Source: Planctomycetota bacterium (lineage in GTDB: Bacteria; Planctomycetota; GCA-002687715; DRQF01). Taken from it: a DNA stretch of 64,000 nucleotides. This document shows, one piece after another, positions 45,045 through 54,061 of the stretch. Within the stretch, counting starts at the first letter, position 1; each line of letters opens with the position of its first letter. The position numbers were made by a program, and so were the translations under genes. Location of the stretch: the NCBI GenBank assembly GCA_020639295.1, contig JACKGY010000003.1, forward strand, positions 496,001 through 560,000, written 5' to 3'. The notes under the pieces were generated by a model. The model saw only the letters and a program-made list of their open reading frames with translations, had not been told where the DNA came from and made no database searches.

Positions 45045-46174
45045 TGCGCGCCCTCGGCCCCATCCTCGTCGTCCTGCTCCTCTGCGCCGGCCTCCGGGCC
45101 CAGCCGGAGGTGGTCGCCGATCTCCTGCGCCTCGACGTCATCGTCCACTACGGCTACGAAGCGACCCGCTTGGATGGACTCGAAGCCCAGGCCCAGGTCC
45201 TCGTTCGAAGCAGCGAGCCCGGGCTCGACCTGCGGCTCTCCCGCCAGGCGATGTACGAGGGCGAGACGATCGAGATCCGGCAGGACTGGGAGCGTATCGG
45301 TGTCCAGGTGAGCCGGGCGCGGGGCCGCTTCGAGTACCGGTACGAGGATCTCGATCGTGGTTCGCGCTGGACCCGGACGGCACGGGATCCCGAGGCGTTC
45401 TGGACGAGCGGCGAGGCCTTCCGGATCGAACGCGGCTCCGACGAGGACCGGATCTTCGCGGGCGGCGGTCGCTTCCTGCGCCAGTTCCTGGTGGTCGTGC
45501 CGCGCTGGCGCGACGACGATCCGCGCGCCGAGGGCGCGCCCGATCTGCCGGAACGGATCGACGTCGAGTTCCTCCGCCAGCTCGCCCTCGATCACCTGGG
45601 ACGCACCGGACAGCAACGGTCGCGGCGCTTCCTCCTGGAGCTCGCCCGCTTCGTTCCGGTTCCCGACCTGCCACGCCAGTCCCTGCGCGCCTTCCTGCGC
45701 TCGGCCGCGACGGACTTCGCGCCGGGCGAAGGACTCGGCCCCCTGGCGGCGCGCGCCCGGGCCGCCCTGGCGACGCGCCGTGACGACCCGCAACTCGTCT
45801 GTCAGGCCCTGCTCCGCTCCGGCCACCCGCTCGACGAGTTCCCGACCACCCGACCCTCCCCGCTCGACTACGCCGTCTATCGCCAGTTGCTCGAGCGGGG
45901 CGACTTGCCTCCGGCCACCAGCGCCGGCCTGCTGACCCTGCTCCTCGACGCCAGCGCCGACACCGCGGCCCATGGCTCCTGGCTGCGCCGGATCGACGGT
46001 GGCCAGCTGGTCCTCGAGGACGGCGACCGGGACCGGCTGCGCACGCGGCTACGCTCCGAGCTCTCGGCCCGGGACCCGGTGGCCCTGCTCCTGCTCTCCG
46101 TCGTCAACGTCCTGGGTTTCGGCGCGCTCCTGCTCGCGCTCCGTCTGCTCTGCCGTCGCCTCCTCTTCCGCTGA
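45044..46174 (+). CDS. Exported protein with C-terminal membrane anchor, unknown function
   Basis: A 376-residue protein with a short signal peptide (LGPILVVLLLCAG, cleavage after LRA before Gln). The N-terminal part (about 25-140) is beta-rich and contains the segment FEYRYEDLDRGSRW; the middle part (about 150-330) is helical and Arg-rich; residues about 347-370 form a transmembrane helix (LLLLSVVNVLGFGALLLAL) ending RRLLFR. Translational coupling to apt is probably incidental. No family recognised. Confidence 0.7.
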   Translation: MRALGPILVVLLLCAGLRAQPEVVADLLRLDVIVHYGYEATRLDGLEAQAQVLVRSSEPGLDLRLSRQAMYEGETIEIRQDWERIGVQVSRARGRFEYRYEDLDRGSRWTRTARDPEAFWTSGEAFRIERGSDEDRIFAGGGRFLRQFLVVVPRWRDDDPRAEGAPDLPERIDVEFLRQLALDHLGRTGQQRSRRFLLELARFVPVPDLPRQSLRAFLRSAATDFAPGEGLGPLAARARAALATRRDDPQLVCQALLRSGHPLDEFPTTRPSPLDYAVYRQLLERGDLPPATSAGLLTLLLDASADTAAHGSWLRRIDGGQLVLEDGDRDRLRTRLRSELSARDPVALLLLSVVNVLGFGALLLALRLLCRRLLFR

Positions 46175-46195
46175 TCGGCAGGCGCCGGCGACCGC

Positions 46196-47287
46196 TCACC
46201 AGTGGTCGTAGAGGGAGGCGGTATCGACCAGGCGCGCGCCCTGGGCGTCGCCCTGACCGAAGCGGCTGGGGAAGACCGAGGCGGCGCCGACCCGGCCCTT
46301 GACGTCGACCGCGTAGAAGTTCACCTGGAAGCGGATGCGTCCGTCCGGGTAGCGGAGATAGGCGTTCTTGGTGGTCGCGACCACCCGTTTCACCGCCAGG
46401 AGGCAGGCATCCTTCGGATGCAGGCCGGAGCGGATGGCCTCCACGACCGTGTGGGAGCCGCAGGCGACGATCACCGCCTCGCCCCGACCGGTGCTGCCCG
46501 CCGCGGCGACCTCGCCGTCGACGTAGAGGCCGGCGCCGATGATCGGCGAGTCACCGACGCGGCCGGGGATCTTCCAGGCCAGGCCGCTCGTAGTGGTGAC
46601 GCCGGAGACCTCGCCCTTGGCGTTGCAGCAGTCGAAGTTGATCGTCCCGGTCTTGCGCTTCTCCCCCTTCTCGTCGTCGTCCTTGGCCGGAGGCGCCAGG
46701 CGCAGGCGGCCGTCGTCGTCGGGCGCGAGCTGGGGTCGCTTCTCGCGCGGTTCGAGCCAGTCGTCCTTCGGCGACAGGCTGCGTTTCCAGGCCAGCCACT
46801 TCCGCCGCGACTCCTCGGTGAGGAGGTTCTCCTCCGGGTAGCCCATCGCCCGGGCGAAACGCAGGGCGCCGTCGCCGACCAGGAGGACGTGGTCAGTGTA
46901 CCAGAGCACGTCCCGCGCGACGCTGGCCGGGTTCTTGATGTTGCGCAGCGAGGCCACGCCACCGGCGTTCATCGTCGGCCCATGCATGCAGCAGGAGTCC
47001 AGCTCGACGATGCCGTCCTCGTTGGGCAGACCGCCGAAACCGACGCTGTCGTCCTTGGGATCGTTCTCGACCTGATTGACCGCGGCGACCGCCACGTCCA
47101 GGGTGTCCTCCCCGGCGGCGAGTCGTTCGAGGGCCTCGGCCACGTAGGGCATGCCGTTGGGCGAGCAGACCACCGCGGGAGCCTGACGGCGGACGATGGC
47201 CGCCGGCGCCCGGCCGGCGAGGAGCGTGCTCGCGCCGGCGGCGAGGACCGAGGTCTTGAGGAAATCGCGGCGACTGCGTCGGGTCAT
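46196..47287 (-). CDS. Tat-exported N4-glycosylasparaginase/isoaspartyl peptidase
   Basis: A 363-residue Ntn-hydrolase. The signal has a Tat motif (RRDFLKTS) and AAGASTLLAG. Family motifs: NGMPYVAEALERLAAGED, NQVENDPKDDSVGFGGLPNE, DSCCMHG and WKIPGRVGDSPIIGAG (substrate loop). Autocleavage should expose T215 in TGTINFD. The usual HD before the Thr is TG here, more like isoaspartyl peptidases, but the rest is glycosylasparaginase-like. A charged insert (about 186-211, KDDDEKGEKRK) precedes the cleavage site. GAGGAG lies before ATG 47287. It probably acts on glycoprotein Asn-GlcNAc links or asparagine outside the cytoplasm. Confidence 0.88.
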   Translation of the reverse strand: MTRRSRRDFLKTSVLAAGASTLLAGRAPAAIVRRQAPAVVCSPNGMPYVAEALERLAAGEDTLDVAVAAVNQVENDPKDDSVGFGGLPNEDGIVELDSCCMHGPTMNAGGVASLRNIKNPASVARDVLWYTDHVLLVGDGALRFARAMGYPEENLLTEESRRKWLAWKRSLSPKDDWLEPREKRPQLAPDDDGRLRLAPPAKDDDEKGEKRKTGTINFDCCNAKGEVSGVTTTSGLAWKIPGRVGDSPIIGAGLYVDGEVAAAGSTGRGEAVIVACGSHTVVEAIRSGLHPKDACLLAVKRVVATTKNAYLRYPDGRIRFQVNFYAVDVKGRVGAASVFPSRFGQGDAQGARLVDTASLYDHW

Positions 47288-47310
47288 GGGCTTCTCCTCG
47301 GCGGAGTCTA

Positions 47311-48696
47311 TCAGAGCCCGGACTCCTGGCGAGGCGCGGCCAGGAGACTCTCGAAACGAGACGAGAGAGCCCGGACGTCGTCGTCGAGCCGGCGCACGCC
47401 ATGACCGGCGCGCTTCAGCCGATCGACCAGCGCGTGGTCGTCGATCAGCCGCAGGATCGCGGCGCGCAGCGAGTCGACCGAGTTGGCGGCGAAGGTGATG
47501 GCGTTGCCGAAACGCTCGGCCAGCTCGCGCATGCCGCCCTGATCGGCCGTGATCGCGGCCAGCCGGGCCATGACCGATTCGGCCAGGGTGAGCGGAGCGT
47601 TCTCCCACCACCGGCTCGGGACCACGAGCACGTCGAGTTCGCCGAGGATGCGGGCGATCTCGCGGTTGTCGAAGCGGCCGTGGAAACGCAGCGCGGGGTT
47701 GCGATTCAGCCGGTGGAGCCGGTTCTCGTAGCGCCGCGCGTTCGGCCCGGCTCCGGCGCCGTGCATCGCCATCGTGGCGCGGCTGCCCTCGATACCCGCG
47801 AAGGCCTTCACCACCAGGTCGGGACCCTTGTTCGGGATCAGGGTGCCGACGAAGCCGAAGCGCAACACGGCGGGCGTCGGCGCCGGTTCGCGACCGGCGT
47901 CGCCGAGCTGGCCCTCGTCCAGGCCGTAGGGCCAGAACTCGCAGCGCCCGGGATCGAGGCCACGCTCGATGAACCGCTCCATGAGGAAGCGCGCCGGCGC
48001 CAGCACCAGGTCGGCCTCGGCCAGACGGGACTCCATGAAGTCGAGGCGTCGGCGCAGCGGCCCCAGTCCGAGTTCGCGCCAGCCGTAGTGGAGCCCCCGT
48101 GGCAGGAGCTTGAGGAGGCGGGTACCGGCGCCCTCGGGCGGATGGGCATGACCATGACCGCCCAGCTCCGCCCGGGTCCAGTCGAAGGCGTAGCGCAGCC
48201 GCTTCTTCTGCAGGCAGAGGGCGCAGCGCCAGAGCTCGACCTCGGTGCAGAGATGCTGCCGCGGGGTAATCCTCTGCCCCCGCGCGCAGTGGAACCAGAA
48301 GTCGTGCAGCGTGACCACGACCCGGGCTCCCGCCGCGCGGGCGAGCGGGATCGCGGCGCCGCCGGTCCCGATGACGTGGTGGACGTGGACCAGGTCCGGT
48401 CGTTCGCGGGCGAAGACCTCACGCAGGCGGTCGTTGATCGCCGGCCGGTCGTAGGTGTCGGCCAGGCGATGGATGTCACGGTAGTCGTTGTGCATCCGGA
48501 TGACCCGGAGGCCGTCCAGGTCCTCCTCCACCAGGCCGAAGGGCCCGGCTTCGGGGCGCTGGCCGGGCGCGAACACGACGAGGTCGTGACCGAGCCGGGC
48601 GAGGCCTCGCGCCGTCTTGGCGGCGTAGATCTCGGCACCGGCCATCTGGTCCGGCGGGAAGCCATGAGCGAGGACGAGGATCTTCACGGGCGGCAT
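47311..48696 (-). CDS. Glycosyltransferase family 4
   Basis: A 461-residue GT-B fold enzyme. N-terminal KILVLAHGFPPDQMAGAEIYA, HHVIGTGGAAIPLARAAG and HDFWFHCARGQRIT belong to the acceptor side; FGFVGTLIPNKGPDLVVKAF and the donor motif PSRWWENAPLTLAES (E-x7-E type) to the nucleotide-sugar side. A Cys-rich insert (about 190-205) resembles that of the other GT4 gene at 50895-52277. The start is ATG 48696 or GTG 48687; both have weak ribosome sites. It is divergent from the GT2 gene. Product unknown, probably a surface polysaccharide. Confidence 0.88.
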   Translation of the reverse strand: MPPVKILVLAHGFPPDQMAGAEIYAAKTARGLARLGHDLVVFAPGQRPEAGPFGLVEEDLDGLRVIRMHNDYRDIHRLADTYDRPAINDRLREVFARERPDLVHVHHVIGTGGAAIPLARAAGARVVVTLHDFWFHCARGQRITPRQHLCTEVELWRCALCLQKKRLRYAFDWTRAELGGHGHAHPPEGAGTRLLKLLPRGLHYGWRELGLGPLRRRLDFMESRLAEADLVLAPARFLMERFIERGLDPGRCEFWPYGLDEGQLGDAGREPAPTPAVLRFGFVGTLIPNKGPDLVVKAFAGIEGSRATMAMHGAGAGPNARRYENRLHRLNRNPALRFHGRFDNREIARILGELDVLVVPSRWWENAPLTLAESVMARLAAITADQGGMRELAERFGNAITFAANSVDSLRAAILRLIDDHALVDRLKRAGHGVRRLDDDVRALSSRFESLLAAPRQESGL

Positions 48697-48931
48697 CTTA
48701 GCCCGCATCACCGGGCAGCTCCACCGGACGGGATCGGCCTTTCGGAGCGATCCTGGCCGACGCCTGGCGGGACGGCCTCGAGACCCGGGATCGGGACGAG
48801 CCTCGTCGTCGCCCGCTTCGTCGCGGCTCGCGGATGCGCGCGGGGACCGGAGACCGGCGAGCCCGCCCTTCGTGGCGCCGGCACCTGGCTCCCGCGTTGC
48901 CGGCCCTCGGCTCGCCCGGTATCTTTCGCCC

Positions 48932-49990
48932 ATGGACGACCGTCGCGTCAGCATCGCCGTCACCAACTGGAACGGCCGCCGCTACCTCGAGGACTGCATC
49001 GCCGCGGCGCTGGCGCAGACCGTGCCCCCCGCCGAGGTCATCCTGGTCGACAACGCCTCCGACGACGACGGCGTCGCCTTCGTCCGCGCCCGCTTTCCGG
49101 AGGTGCGCATCGTCGAGCTGCCCGAGAATCTCGGGCCCTGCCCGGCGCGGAACGCCGGCCTCGCGGCGGCCCGCCATCGCCTGGTGCTGTCGATCGACAA
49201 CGACGCCATGCTGGCGCCGGACTGCCTCGAGCGCCTGCTCGCCGAGTTCGGGCCCGGCATCGCCGTGGTCCAGCCGCGCTCGGTCTTCGATGCCGAGCCG
49301 GATCACATCCACTACGACGGGGCCGCCTTCCACTACGTCGGGATGATGACGCTGCGCAACTTCTACGCGCCCGTCGCCGAGGCCGATTCCGCGAGCCTCG
49401 ACGTCGACGCCGCCATCAGCGTCGCGTTGCTCATGGACCGCGATCTCGTGCTCGAGGCCGGCGGCTATGACCCGGCGCACTTCATCCTCTTCGAGGATCA
49501 CGACCTCAGCTACCGCCTGCGCCTGCGCGGCTGGCGCATCCGCCACGTCCCCGGCGCGCTGGTCCGCCACCGCGAGGGCACGGCCGGGATCTCCTTCCGC
49601 GACCGGGGCAGCTACAGCGGGCGACGGGTCCTCTTCCACAGCCGCAATCGCTGGATCGGCATCGTCAAGAACCACGGCTGGCGGGCGATCCTGCTCGGCG
49701 CCCCGGGCCTCCTGCTCTACGAGACCGCCTACCTCTTCTTCGCGCTGAAGAACCGCTGCCTCGGGTCCTGGCTGCGCGGCAAATGGGATCTCCTGCGGCT
49801 GCTGCCCCGGCTCCTCGCCGCCCGCCGCGTCATCCAGCGGGCGCGCAAGGTCCGCGATCGCGACCTCCTCGGCGCGGCGCCACTGACGATCTCGCCGCTG
49901 ATCGAGCGCAAGGGCCTGGTCATGCGGGCCCAGGCGGTCATGGAGCGCCTCCTCAGCCTCTGGTGGCGGCTGGTGAGGCCCCTGACGTGA
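48932..49990 (+). CDS. Glycosyltransferase family 2
   Basis: A 352-residue GT-A enzyme: VSIAVTNWNGRRYLEDCI at the start, LVDNASDDDG, LSIDNDAML (DxD-type metal site) and FEDHDLSYRLRLRGW (catalytic base region). Residues about 250-275 (AILLGAPGLLLYETAYLFFAL) are hydrophobic, so it is likely membrane-bound by its C-terminal part. It is rhamnosyltransferase-like in its NWNG and ED motifs. The stop overlaps the next GT2 start (GTGA). The ATG at 48932 follows 235 bp without an apparent gene. Confidence 0.9.
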   Translation: MDDRRVSIAVTNWNGRRYLEDCIAAALAQTVPPAEVILVDNASDDDGVAFVRARFPEVRIVELPENLGPCPARNAGLAAARHRLVLSIDNDAMLAPDCLERLLAEFGPGIAVVQPRSVFDAEPDHIHYDGAAFHYVGMMTLRNFYAPVAEADSASLDVDAAISVALLMDRDLVLEAGGYDPAHFILFEDHDLSYRLRLRGWRIRHVPGALVRHREGTAGISFRDRGSYSGRRVLFHSRNRWIGIVKNHGWRAILLGAPGLLLYETAYLFFALKNRCLGSWLRGKWDLLRLLPRLLAARRVIQRARKVRDRDLLGAAPLTISPLIERKGLVMRAQAVMERLLSLWWRLVRPLT

Positions 49991-50913
49991 GGCCGCGGGT
50001 CTCGGTCTTCATCCCGACCCTGGACGCCGGGCCCCGGCTCGACGACCTCCTGCTGGCGCTGGAGCGTCAGCGCGGCGTGGATCTCGAGATCCTGGTCACC
50101 GATTCCGGCTCCGAGGACGGCGACACCCTGCGAATCCTCGCCACGCACGGCATCGAACCCGCGCGCATCGACCGGGCCGACTTCGACCATGGCGACACGC
50201 GCAACGCCGCGGCGCGCCGGGCGCGCGGCGAACTGATCGCCTTCCTGAGCCAGGATGCGCTGCCGCTCGACGACGACTACCTCGTCCGGCTCGCGGCGCC
50301 CTTCGTCGATCCCACGGTGGCCGGCGCCTTCGCCGCCCAGGAGCCGCGCCCGGACGTGCATCCCTTCCAGCGGCTCAACCTGGACCGGCACATGGCCGGA
50401 TCGGCGAGCTGGGAGCTCCGCCCCGCCATCGAGCCGGCGGCCTGGGCGGCGATGGCCCCGGCGGAACGGGTCGAGCGCATCCGCTTCGACGACGTCGCCA
50501 GCATGATCCGGACGAGCGACCTGATCGCCCGGCCCTTCCCGCGCCGGGCCTTCGCCGAGGATCTCGCCTGGGCCCGCTCGAGCCTCCTCGCCGGGCGGGC
50601 ACTGGCCTTCTGCCCCGGCGCGCGCGTGCAGCACTCCCATGGCCTCGACCGCGGCGAGTTCTCGACCCGCACCGCGCTGGTCCACGCCGCGCTGCGGGAG
50701 CTCTGCGACTTCGTTCCGATCGACGGCCCCGCCCTGCTGGTCCGGCGGATCGTCGGCACAAGCCTGCGGTTCTGGCGAGCCGCGATCACGGCCCCCGGAC
50801 GCTCGATCTGGCGTCGTGTCGGCGATGTGCTCGTCGCCCCCTACTGGGCCACGGTCCAGATGCGGGCGATGCGGCGCGGCGCCGCCGGGGCGCGCTACCT
50901 GCCGCCGCGGTAG
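49987..50913 (+). CDS. Glycosyltransferase family 2
   Basis: A 308-residue GT-A enzyme beginning at a GTG that overlaps the previous stop. VSVFIPTLDAGPRLDDLLLAL, ILVTDSGSEDGDTL, and LSQDALPLDDDYL are the nucleotide-sugar and metal motifs; the FAEDLAWARSSLLAG segment holds the likely catalytic acid. It resembles rhamnosyltransferases. Its last 19 bp overlap the 3' end of the convergent GT4 gene. Confidence 0.87.
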   Translation: MRPRVSVFIPTLDAGPRLDDLLLALERQRGVDLEILVTDSGSEDGDTLRILATHGIEPARIDRADFDHGDTRNAAARRARGELIAFLSQDALPLDDDYLVRLAAPFVDPTVAGAFAAQEPRPDVHPFQRLNLDRHMAGSASWELRPAIEPAAWAAMAPAERVERIRFDDVASMIRTSDLIARPFPRRAFAEDLAWARSSLLAGRALAFCPGARVQHSHGLDRGEFSTRTALVHAALRELCDFVPIDGPALLVRRIVGTSLRFWRAAITAPGRSIWRRVGDVLVAPYWATVQMRAMRRGAAGARYLPPR

Positions 50914-52277
50914 ATCTCGAGCAGACGGCCGGCATGCTCGGCCATGTCCGGCACCGCCGGCAGGGTCTCGCGGTAGCGCTCGAGGCGCCCGGGCTCGGCG
51001 AGCAGGGCTTCGATCTCGGCTCGCCAGGCCGCGGGCTCGCCGGGCGGCAGGAGGGCCCCGCCGCCGGCGGCGAGGAGATCGCGCATGCCGCCGAGATCCG
51101 AGGCCAGGACCGGCACGCCGGCCATGAAGGCCTCCTGGATGGTGAGCGGGCAGCATTCGTCCCAGAGCGAGGGCACGCAGAGGAGATCGATCTCCTCGTA
51201 GAGCCGAGGCACGGCCGCGGGGGCCACCGGCCCGTGGAAGACCTGGGTCGCCCCGGCGGCGGCGCGACAGACGGCCTCGTAGTCGGCGTGCTGCCGGAAG
51301 GGACCGTAGAGGTCGAGCCGGAAACGCCGCGGGTCGAGGCCCGCGGTCGCCCGCACCAGTTCGAGGACGCCCTTGTGCGGCGCGATCGTGCCGATGAAGG
51401 CGGCGCGCAGCCGGCCGTCCGGCCGTCGGCGCGCGGCGAGACCGGCGAAGGGCTCGTGCCGACGCCCCTGCGGCAGCGCCAGGCTCCGGCCCGGAGCGAG
51501 GCCGCCCTCCGCCATCCGGCCGAGCAGCGATGGCGAGGGGCTGATCAGGAAGTCGAGTTCGGCGACCATGGCCCGCACCGCCCGGTCACGTTCGCCCAGG
51601 CGTTCTCGCCAGGACTCCTGCCCTTCCGGCGACAAGGCCGCCGGCCGCTCCTCGGGCACCGGCGGTCGAGCCGCCCGCCCCTTCCTCAGCTCCTGGAGCG
51701 CGCGCATCGGCCGATCGAGGGCGAGGCCGGTCAGGGAGCGGATGCGCACCAGGCGCCGGATCCAGCGCCGGGCCGCGGGCGGCTGCGCCCAGGTGAAATG
51801 CTCGAGGCAGGGCCCGCAGCGCTCCGGCGCCGGCAGGTGGCAGAGCCCGCCTCGCCAATCCACGAGCTGGCCCAGCCGCGGGCAGAGCAACCAGAAATCG
51901 TGGAGGGTCATGACCACCCGGATGCCCCGCGCCCGCGCCAGGGCCGGCAGGCGCAGCGACCAGTACATCAGGTGGTTGACGTGGACCACGTCCGGGCGGA
52001 ACCGGTCGAGGATGCCCTCGAAGGCCCTTTCCATCGCCTCGTTCAGGTGGCAGCCGGCGAAGTCCTCGTGATCGAGATCGTTGATCGCCTCGAAGAGCCG
52101 CAGACCATCGAGGGAGTTTTCCCGCCAGTGCCCCGTAGGCAGGGAGATGATCTTCCGGGTGGTCGCCACGGCGACCTCGATCTCGGGATGAAGCGCCCGG
52201 GCGAGTTCGTGGACGTAGGTCTCGACGCCGGCCCGGGCGTCGGGAAGGAAGATGTGCGTGACGAGGAGGAGTCGCAT
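50895..52277 (-). CDS. Glycosyltransferase family 4
   Basis: A 460-residue GT-B enzyme related in layout to the GT4 gene at 47311-48696: LLVTHIFLPDARAGVETYVHELA, NHLMYWSLRLPALARARG, TLHDFWLLCPRLGQLVD followed by a Cys-containing insert (CHLPAPERCGPC), then FIGTIAPHKGVLELVRAT and SLWDECCPLTIQEAFMAG. An extra helical segment (about 165-245) separates the two domains. With the two GT2 genes between them, the four enzymes probably build one cell-surface glycan; no flippase or polymerase is in view. Confidence 0.88.
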   Translation of the reverse strand: MRLLLVTHIFLPDARAGVETYVHELARALHPEIEVAVATTRKIISLPTGHWRENSLDGLRLFEAINDLDHEDFAGCHLNEAMERAFEGILDRFRPDVVHVNHLMYWSLRLPALARARGIRVVMTLHDFWLLCPRLGQLVDWRGGLCHLPAPERCGPCLEHFTWAQPPAARRWIRRLVRIRSLTGLALDRPMRALQELRKGRAARPPVPEERPAALSPEGQESWRERLGERDRAVRAMVAELDFLISPSPSLLGRMAEGGLAPGRSLALPQGRRHEPFAGLAARRRPDGRLRAAFIGTIAPHKGVLELVRATAGLDPRRFRLDLYGPFRQHADYEAVCRAAAGATQVFHGPVAPAAVPRLYEEIDLLCVPSLWDECCPLTIQEAFMAGVPVLASDLGGMRDLLAAGGGALLPPGEPAAWRAEIEALLAEPGRLERYRETLPAVPDMAEHAGRLLEIYRGGR

Positions 52278-52415
52278 CGCGAGCGGAGGGGCGCGGCTTG
52301 CCCTGCAATCCCGGTTTCAATAACTCTGACGGCCGGATGGCGGCACCCCGAGGAGCATAGCCGAAATCACTCCGCCGGGTGAGCCGCGACCGCGTGAGCG
52401 AAGGACCTGAGGCCG

Positions 52416-53327
52416 ATGATCGAAGTGTTGAACGTCTCCAGACAGTACGGCTCCTTCTGGGCCGTCCAGGACCTGAGTTTCAGCGTGGACGCCGGCGAGA
52501 TCGTCGGTCTGGTCGGGCCCAACGGCGCCGGCAAGACCACGACCATGAAGATGATCACCGGCTACCTCGTGCCCTCGACCGGGCGCCTGCGCGTGAACGG
52601 GATCGACGTGGTCGCCGATCCCACCGCCGCCCAGGCCACCATCGGCTACCTGCCCGAGAACAACCCGGTCTACCCGGACATGTCGGTCCAGGACTACCTG
52701 GTCTTCGTCGGTCGCATGCGCGGCCTGTCCGGCCCGGTCCTCAAGGAGCGGCTCCGCTTCGCGGTGGGCGCCTGCCGGATCGAGGACCGTCTGGTCCGAC
52801 CGATCGCCACCCTGTCGAAGGGACTGCGGCAGCGGGTCGGCATCGCCCAGGCGATCATCCACGACCCGGGCATCCTGATCCTCGACGAGCCCACCTCGGG
52901 CCTCGATCCCAACCAGATCGTCGAGATCCGCGACCTGATCCGCGAGCTCGGCCGCGACAAGACGGTGATCCTGTCGACCCACATCCTCTCCGAGGTCGAG
53001 GAGAGCTGCACCCGCGCCCTGATGATCGTGGGCGGCCGGCTCGCGCTCGACGACGACATCGAGGACCTGGTCGGCGCCCGGTCGCTGCTCCTGCGCATCG
53101 AGGAGGCCGACGGTGATCCGACCCCGGTCCTGGCCGCGATCCCCGGCGTCCGCTCGGTCGAGGCGGTCGGCCCGCGCCATCGCCTGCACCTCGACGACCA
53201 GGGCGAAGTCGGTCGCGAGGTCTTCCGGGTCGCCGTGAGCGAGGGCTGGGAGCTGGCCGAGATGTCGGTCGAGCGCCGCGACCTCGAGGACGTGTTCCGT
53301 TCCGTCAGCCGCCGAGGAATCGCCTGA
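52416..53327 (+). CDS. ABC transporter ATPase (GldA-like)
   Basis: A 303-residue ATPase: GPNGAGKTTTMKMITGYL (Walker A), TLSKGLRQRVGIAQAII (signature), ILILDEPTSGLDPNQ (Walker B), LSTHILSEVEE (H-loop), with a C-terminal regulatory extension of about 90 residues. The signature and extension match the GldA/ABC-2 group that works with GldF- and GldG-type partners, which follow here. GAAGGACC lies before the ATG. It is the first gene of a four-gene operon, with a TGATG overlap to the permease. Confidence 0.92.
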   Translation: MIEVLNVSRQYGSFWAVQDLSFSVDAGEIVGLVGPNGAGKTTTMKMITGYLVPSTGRLRVNGIDVVADPTAAQATIGYLPENNPVYPDMSVQDYLVFVGRMRGLSGPVLKERLRFAVGACRIEDRLVRPIATLSKGLRQRVGIAQAIIHDPGILILDEPTSGLDPNQIVEIRDLIRELGRDKTVILSTHILSEVEESCTRALMIVGGRLALDDDIEDLVGARSLLLRIEEADGDPTPVLAAIPGVRSVEAVGPRHRLHLDDQGEVGREVFRVAVSEGWELAEMSVERRDLEDVFRSVSRRGIA

Positions 53328-54061
53328 TGAGCAAGTCGCTGGTCCTGGCCGGCAAGGAATTCAGGAGCTACTTCAGCTCCTGGCTGGCCTACATCTTCAT
53401 CGCCCTCTTCGTCGCCGCGGCGCTGGTGAGCTTCTTCTTCCTGGCCGGCTTCTTCGCCGATGGCCGGGCCGAGTTGCGCGGCTATTTCTCCTGGCTGCCG
53501 CTGACCCTCGCGATCCTGGTCCCGGGCCTCACCATGAGGCAGTGGGCGAAGGAGAACGAGATGGGCAGCATCGAACTCCTGATGACCCTGCCGGCCCACA
53601 CCCGCGACCTGGTGCTGGGCAAGTTCCTGGGCACCATGGGCTTCGTCGCCGTGGCCCTGCTCTTCACCCTCGGCATCCCGATCACCGTGGAGATCCTCGG
53701 GGATCTCGACTGGGGACCGGTCGTGGGAGGTTACGCCGCCGCCCTCCTGCTCGGCGGGGCCTACGTCGCCATCGGGCTCTACGTCAGCTCCTGGTTCCAC
53801 GACCAGTTCCCGGCCCTCCTGGTCGGCTGGCTCCTTTGCGGGCTCCTCGCCGCGGTCGGGCACGAGACCGTGCTCGGTTGGTGCGAGGCCCTGCCGGCCT
53901 TCGTGTCCCGGACCTTCGCCTTCGTCGGCTTCTGGGACCGCTTCCGGGCCATCGAGCGCGGCGTCCTCGACCTGCGTGACGTCGCCTACTATCTCTCCGT
54001 GACCGGGCTCTTCCTCTACCTGAACGTGGCCCGCATCCGCACCAAGAGGTGGACGGCATGA
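53327..54061 (+). CDS. ABC-2 type permease (GldF-like)
   Basis: A 244-residue membrane protein with about six hydrophobic segments. It starts SKSLVLAGKEFRSYFSSWLAYIFIALF, the classical beginning of GldF/NosY-type permeases, and has the MRQWAKENEMGSIELLMTLP cytoplasmic loop. It would form the transport channel with the preceding ATPase. Its stop overlaps the next start (ATGA). The substrate is unknown; in Bacteroidota GldAFG supports gliding, but similar operons occur in non-gliding bacteria. Confidence 0.92.
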   Translation: MSKSLVLAGKEFRSYFSSWLAYIFIALFVAAALVSFFFLAGFFADGRAELRGYFSWLPLTLAILVPGLTMRQWAKENEMGSIELLMTLPAHTRDLVLGKFLGTMGFVAVALLFTLGIPITVEILGDLDWGPVVGGYAAALLLGGAYVAIGLYVSSWFHDQFPALLVGWLLCGLLAAVGHETVLGWCEALPAFVSRTFAFVGFWDRFRAIERGVLDLRDVAYYLSVTGLFLYLNVARIRTKRWTA

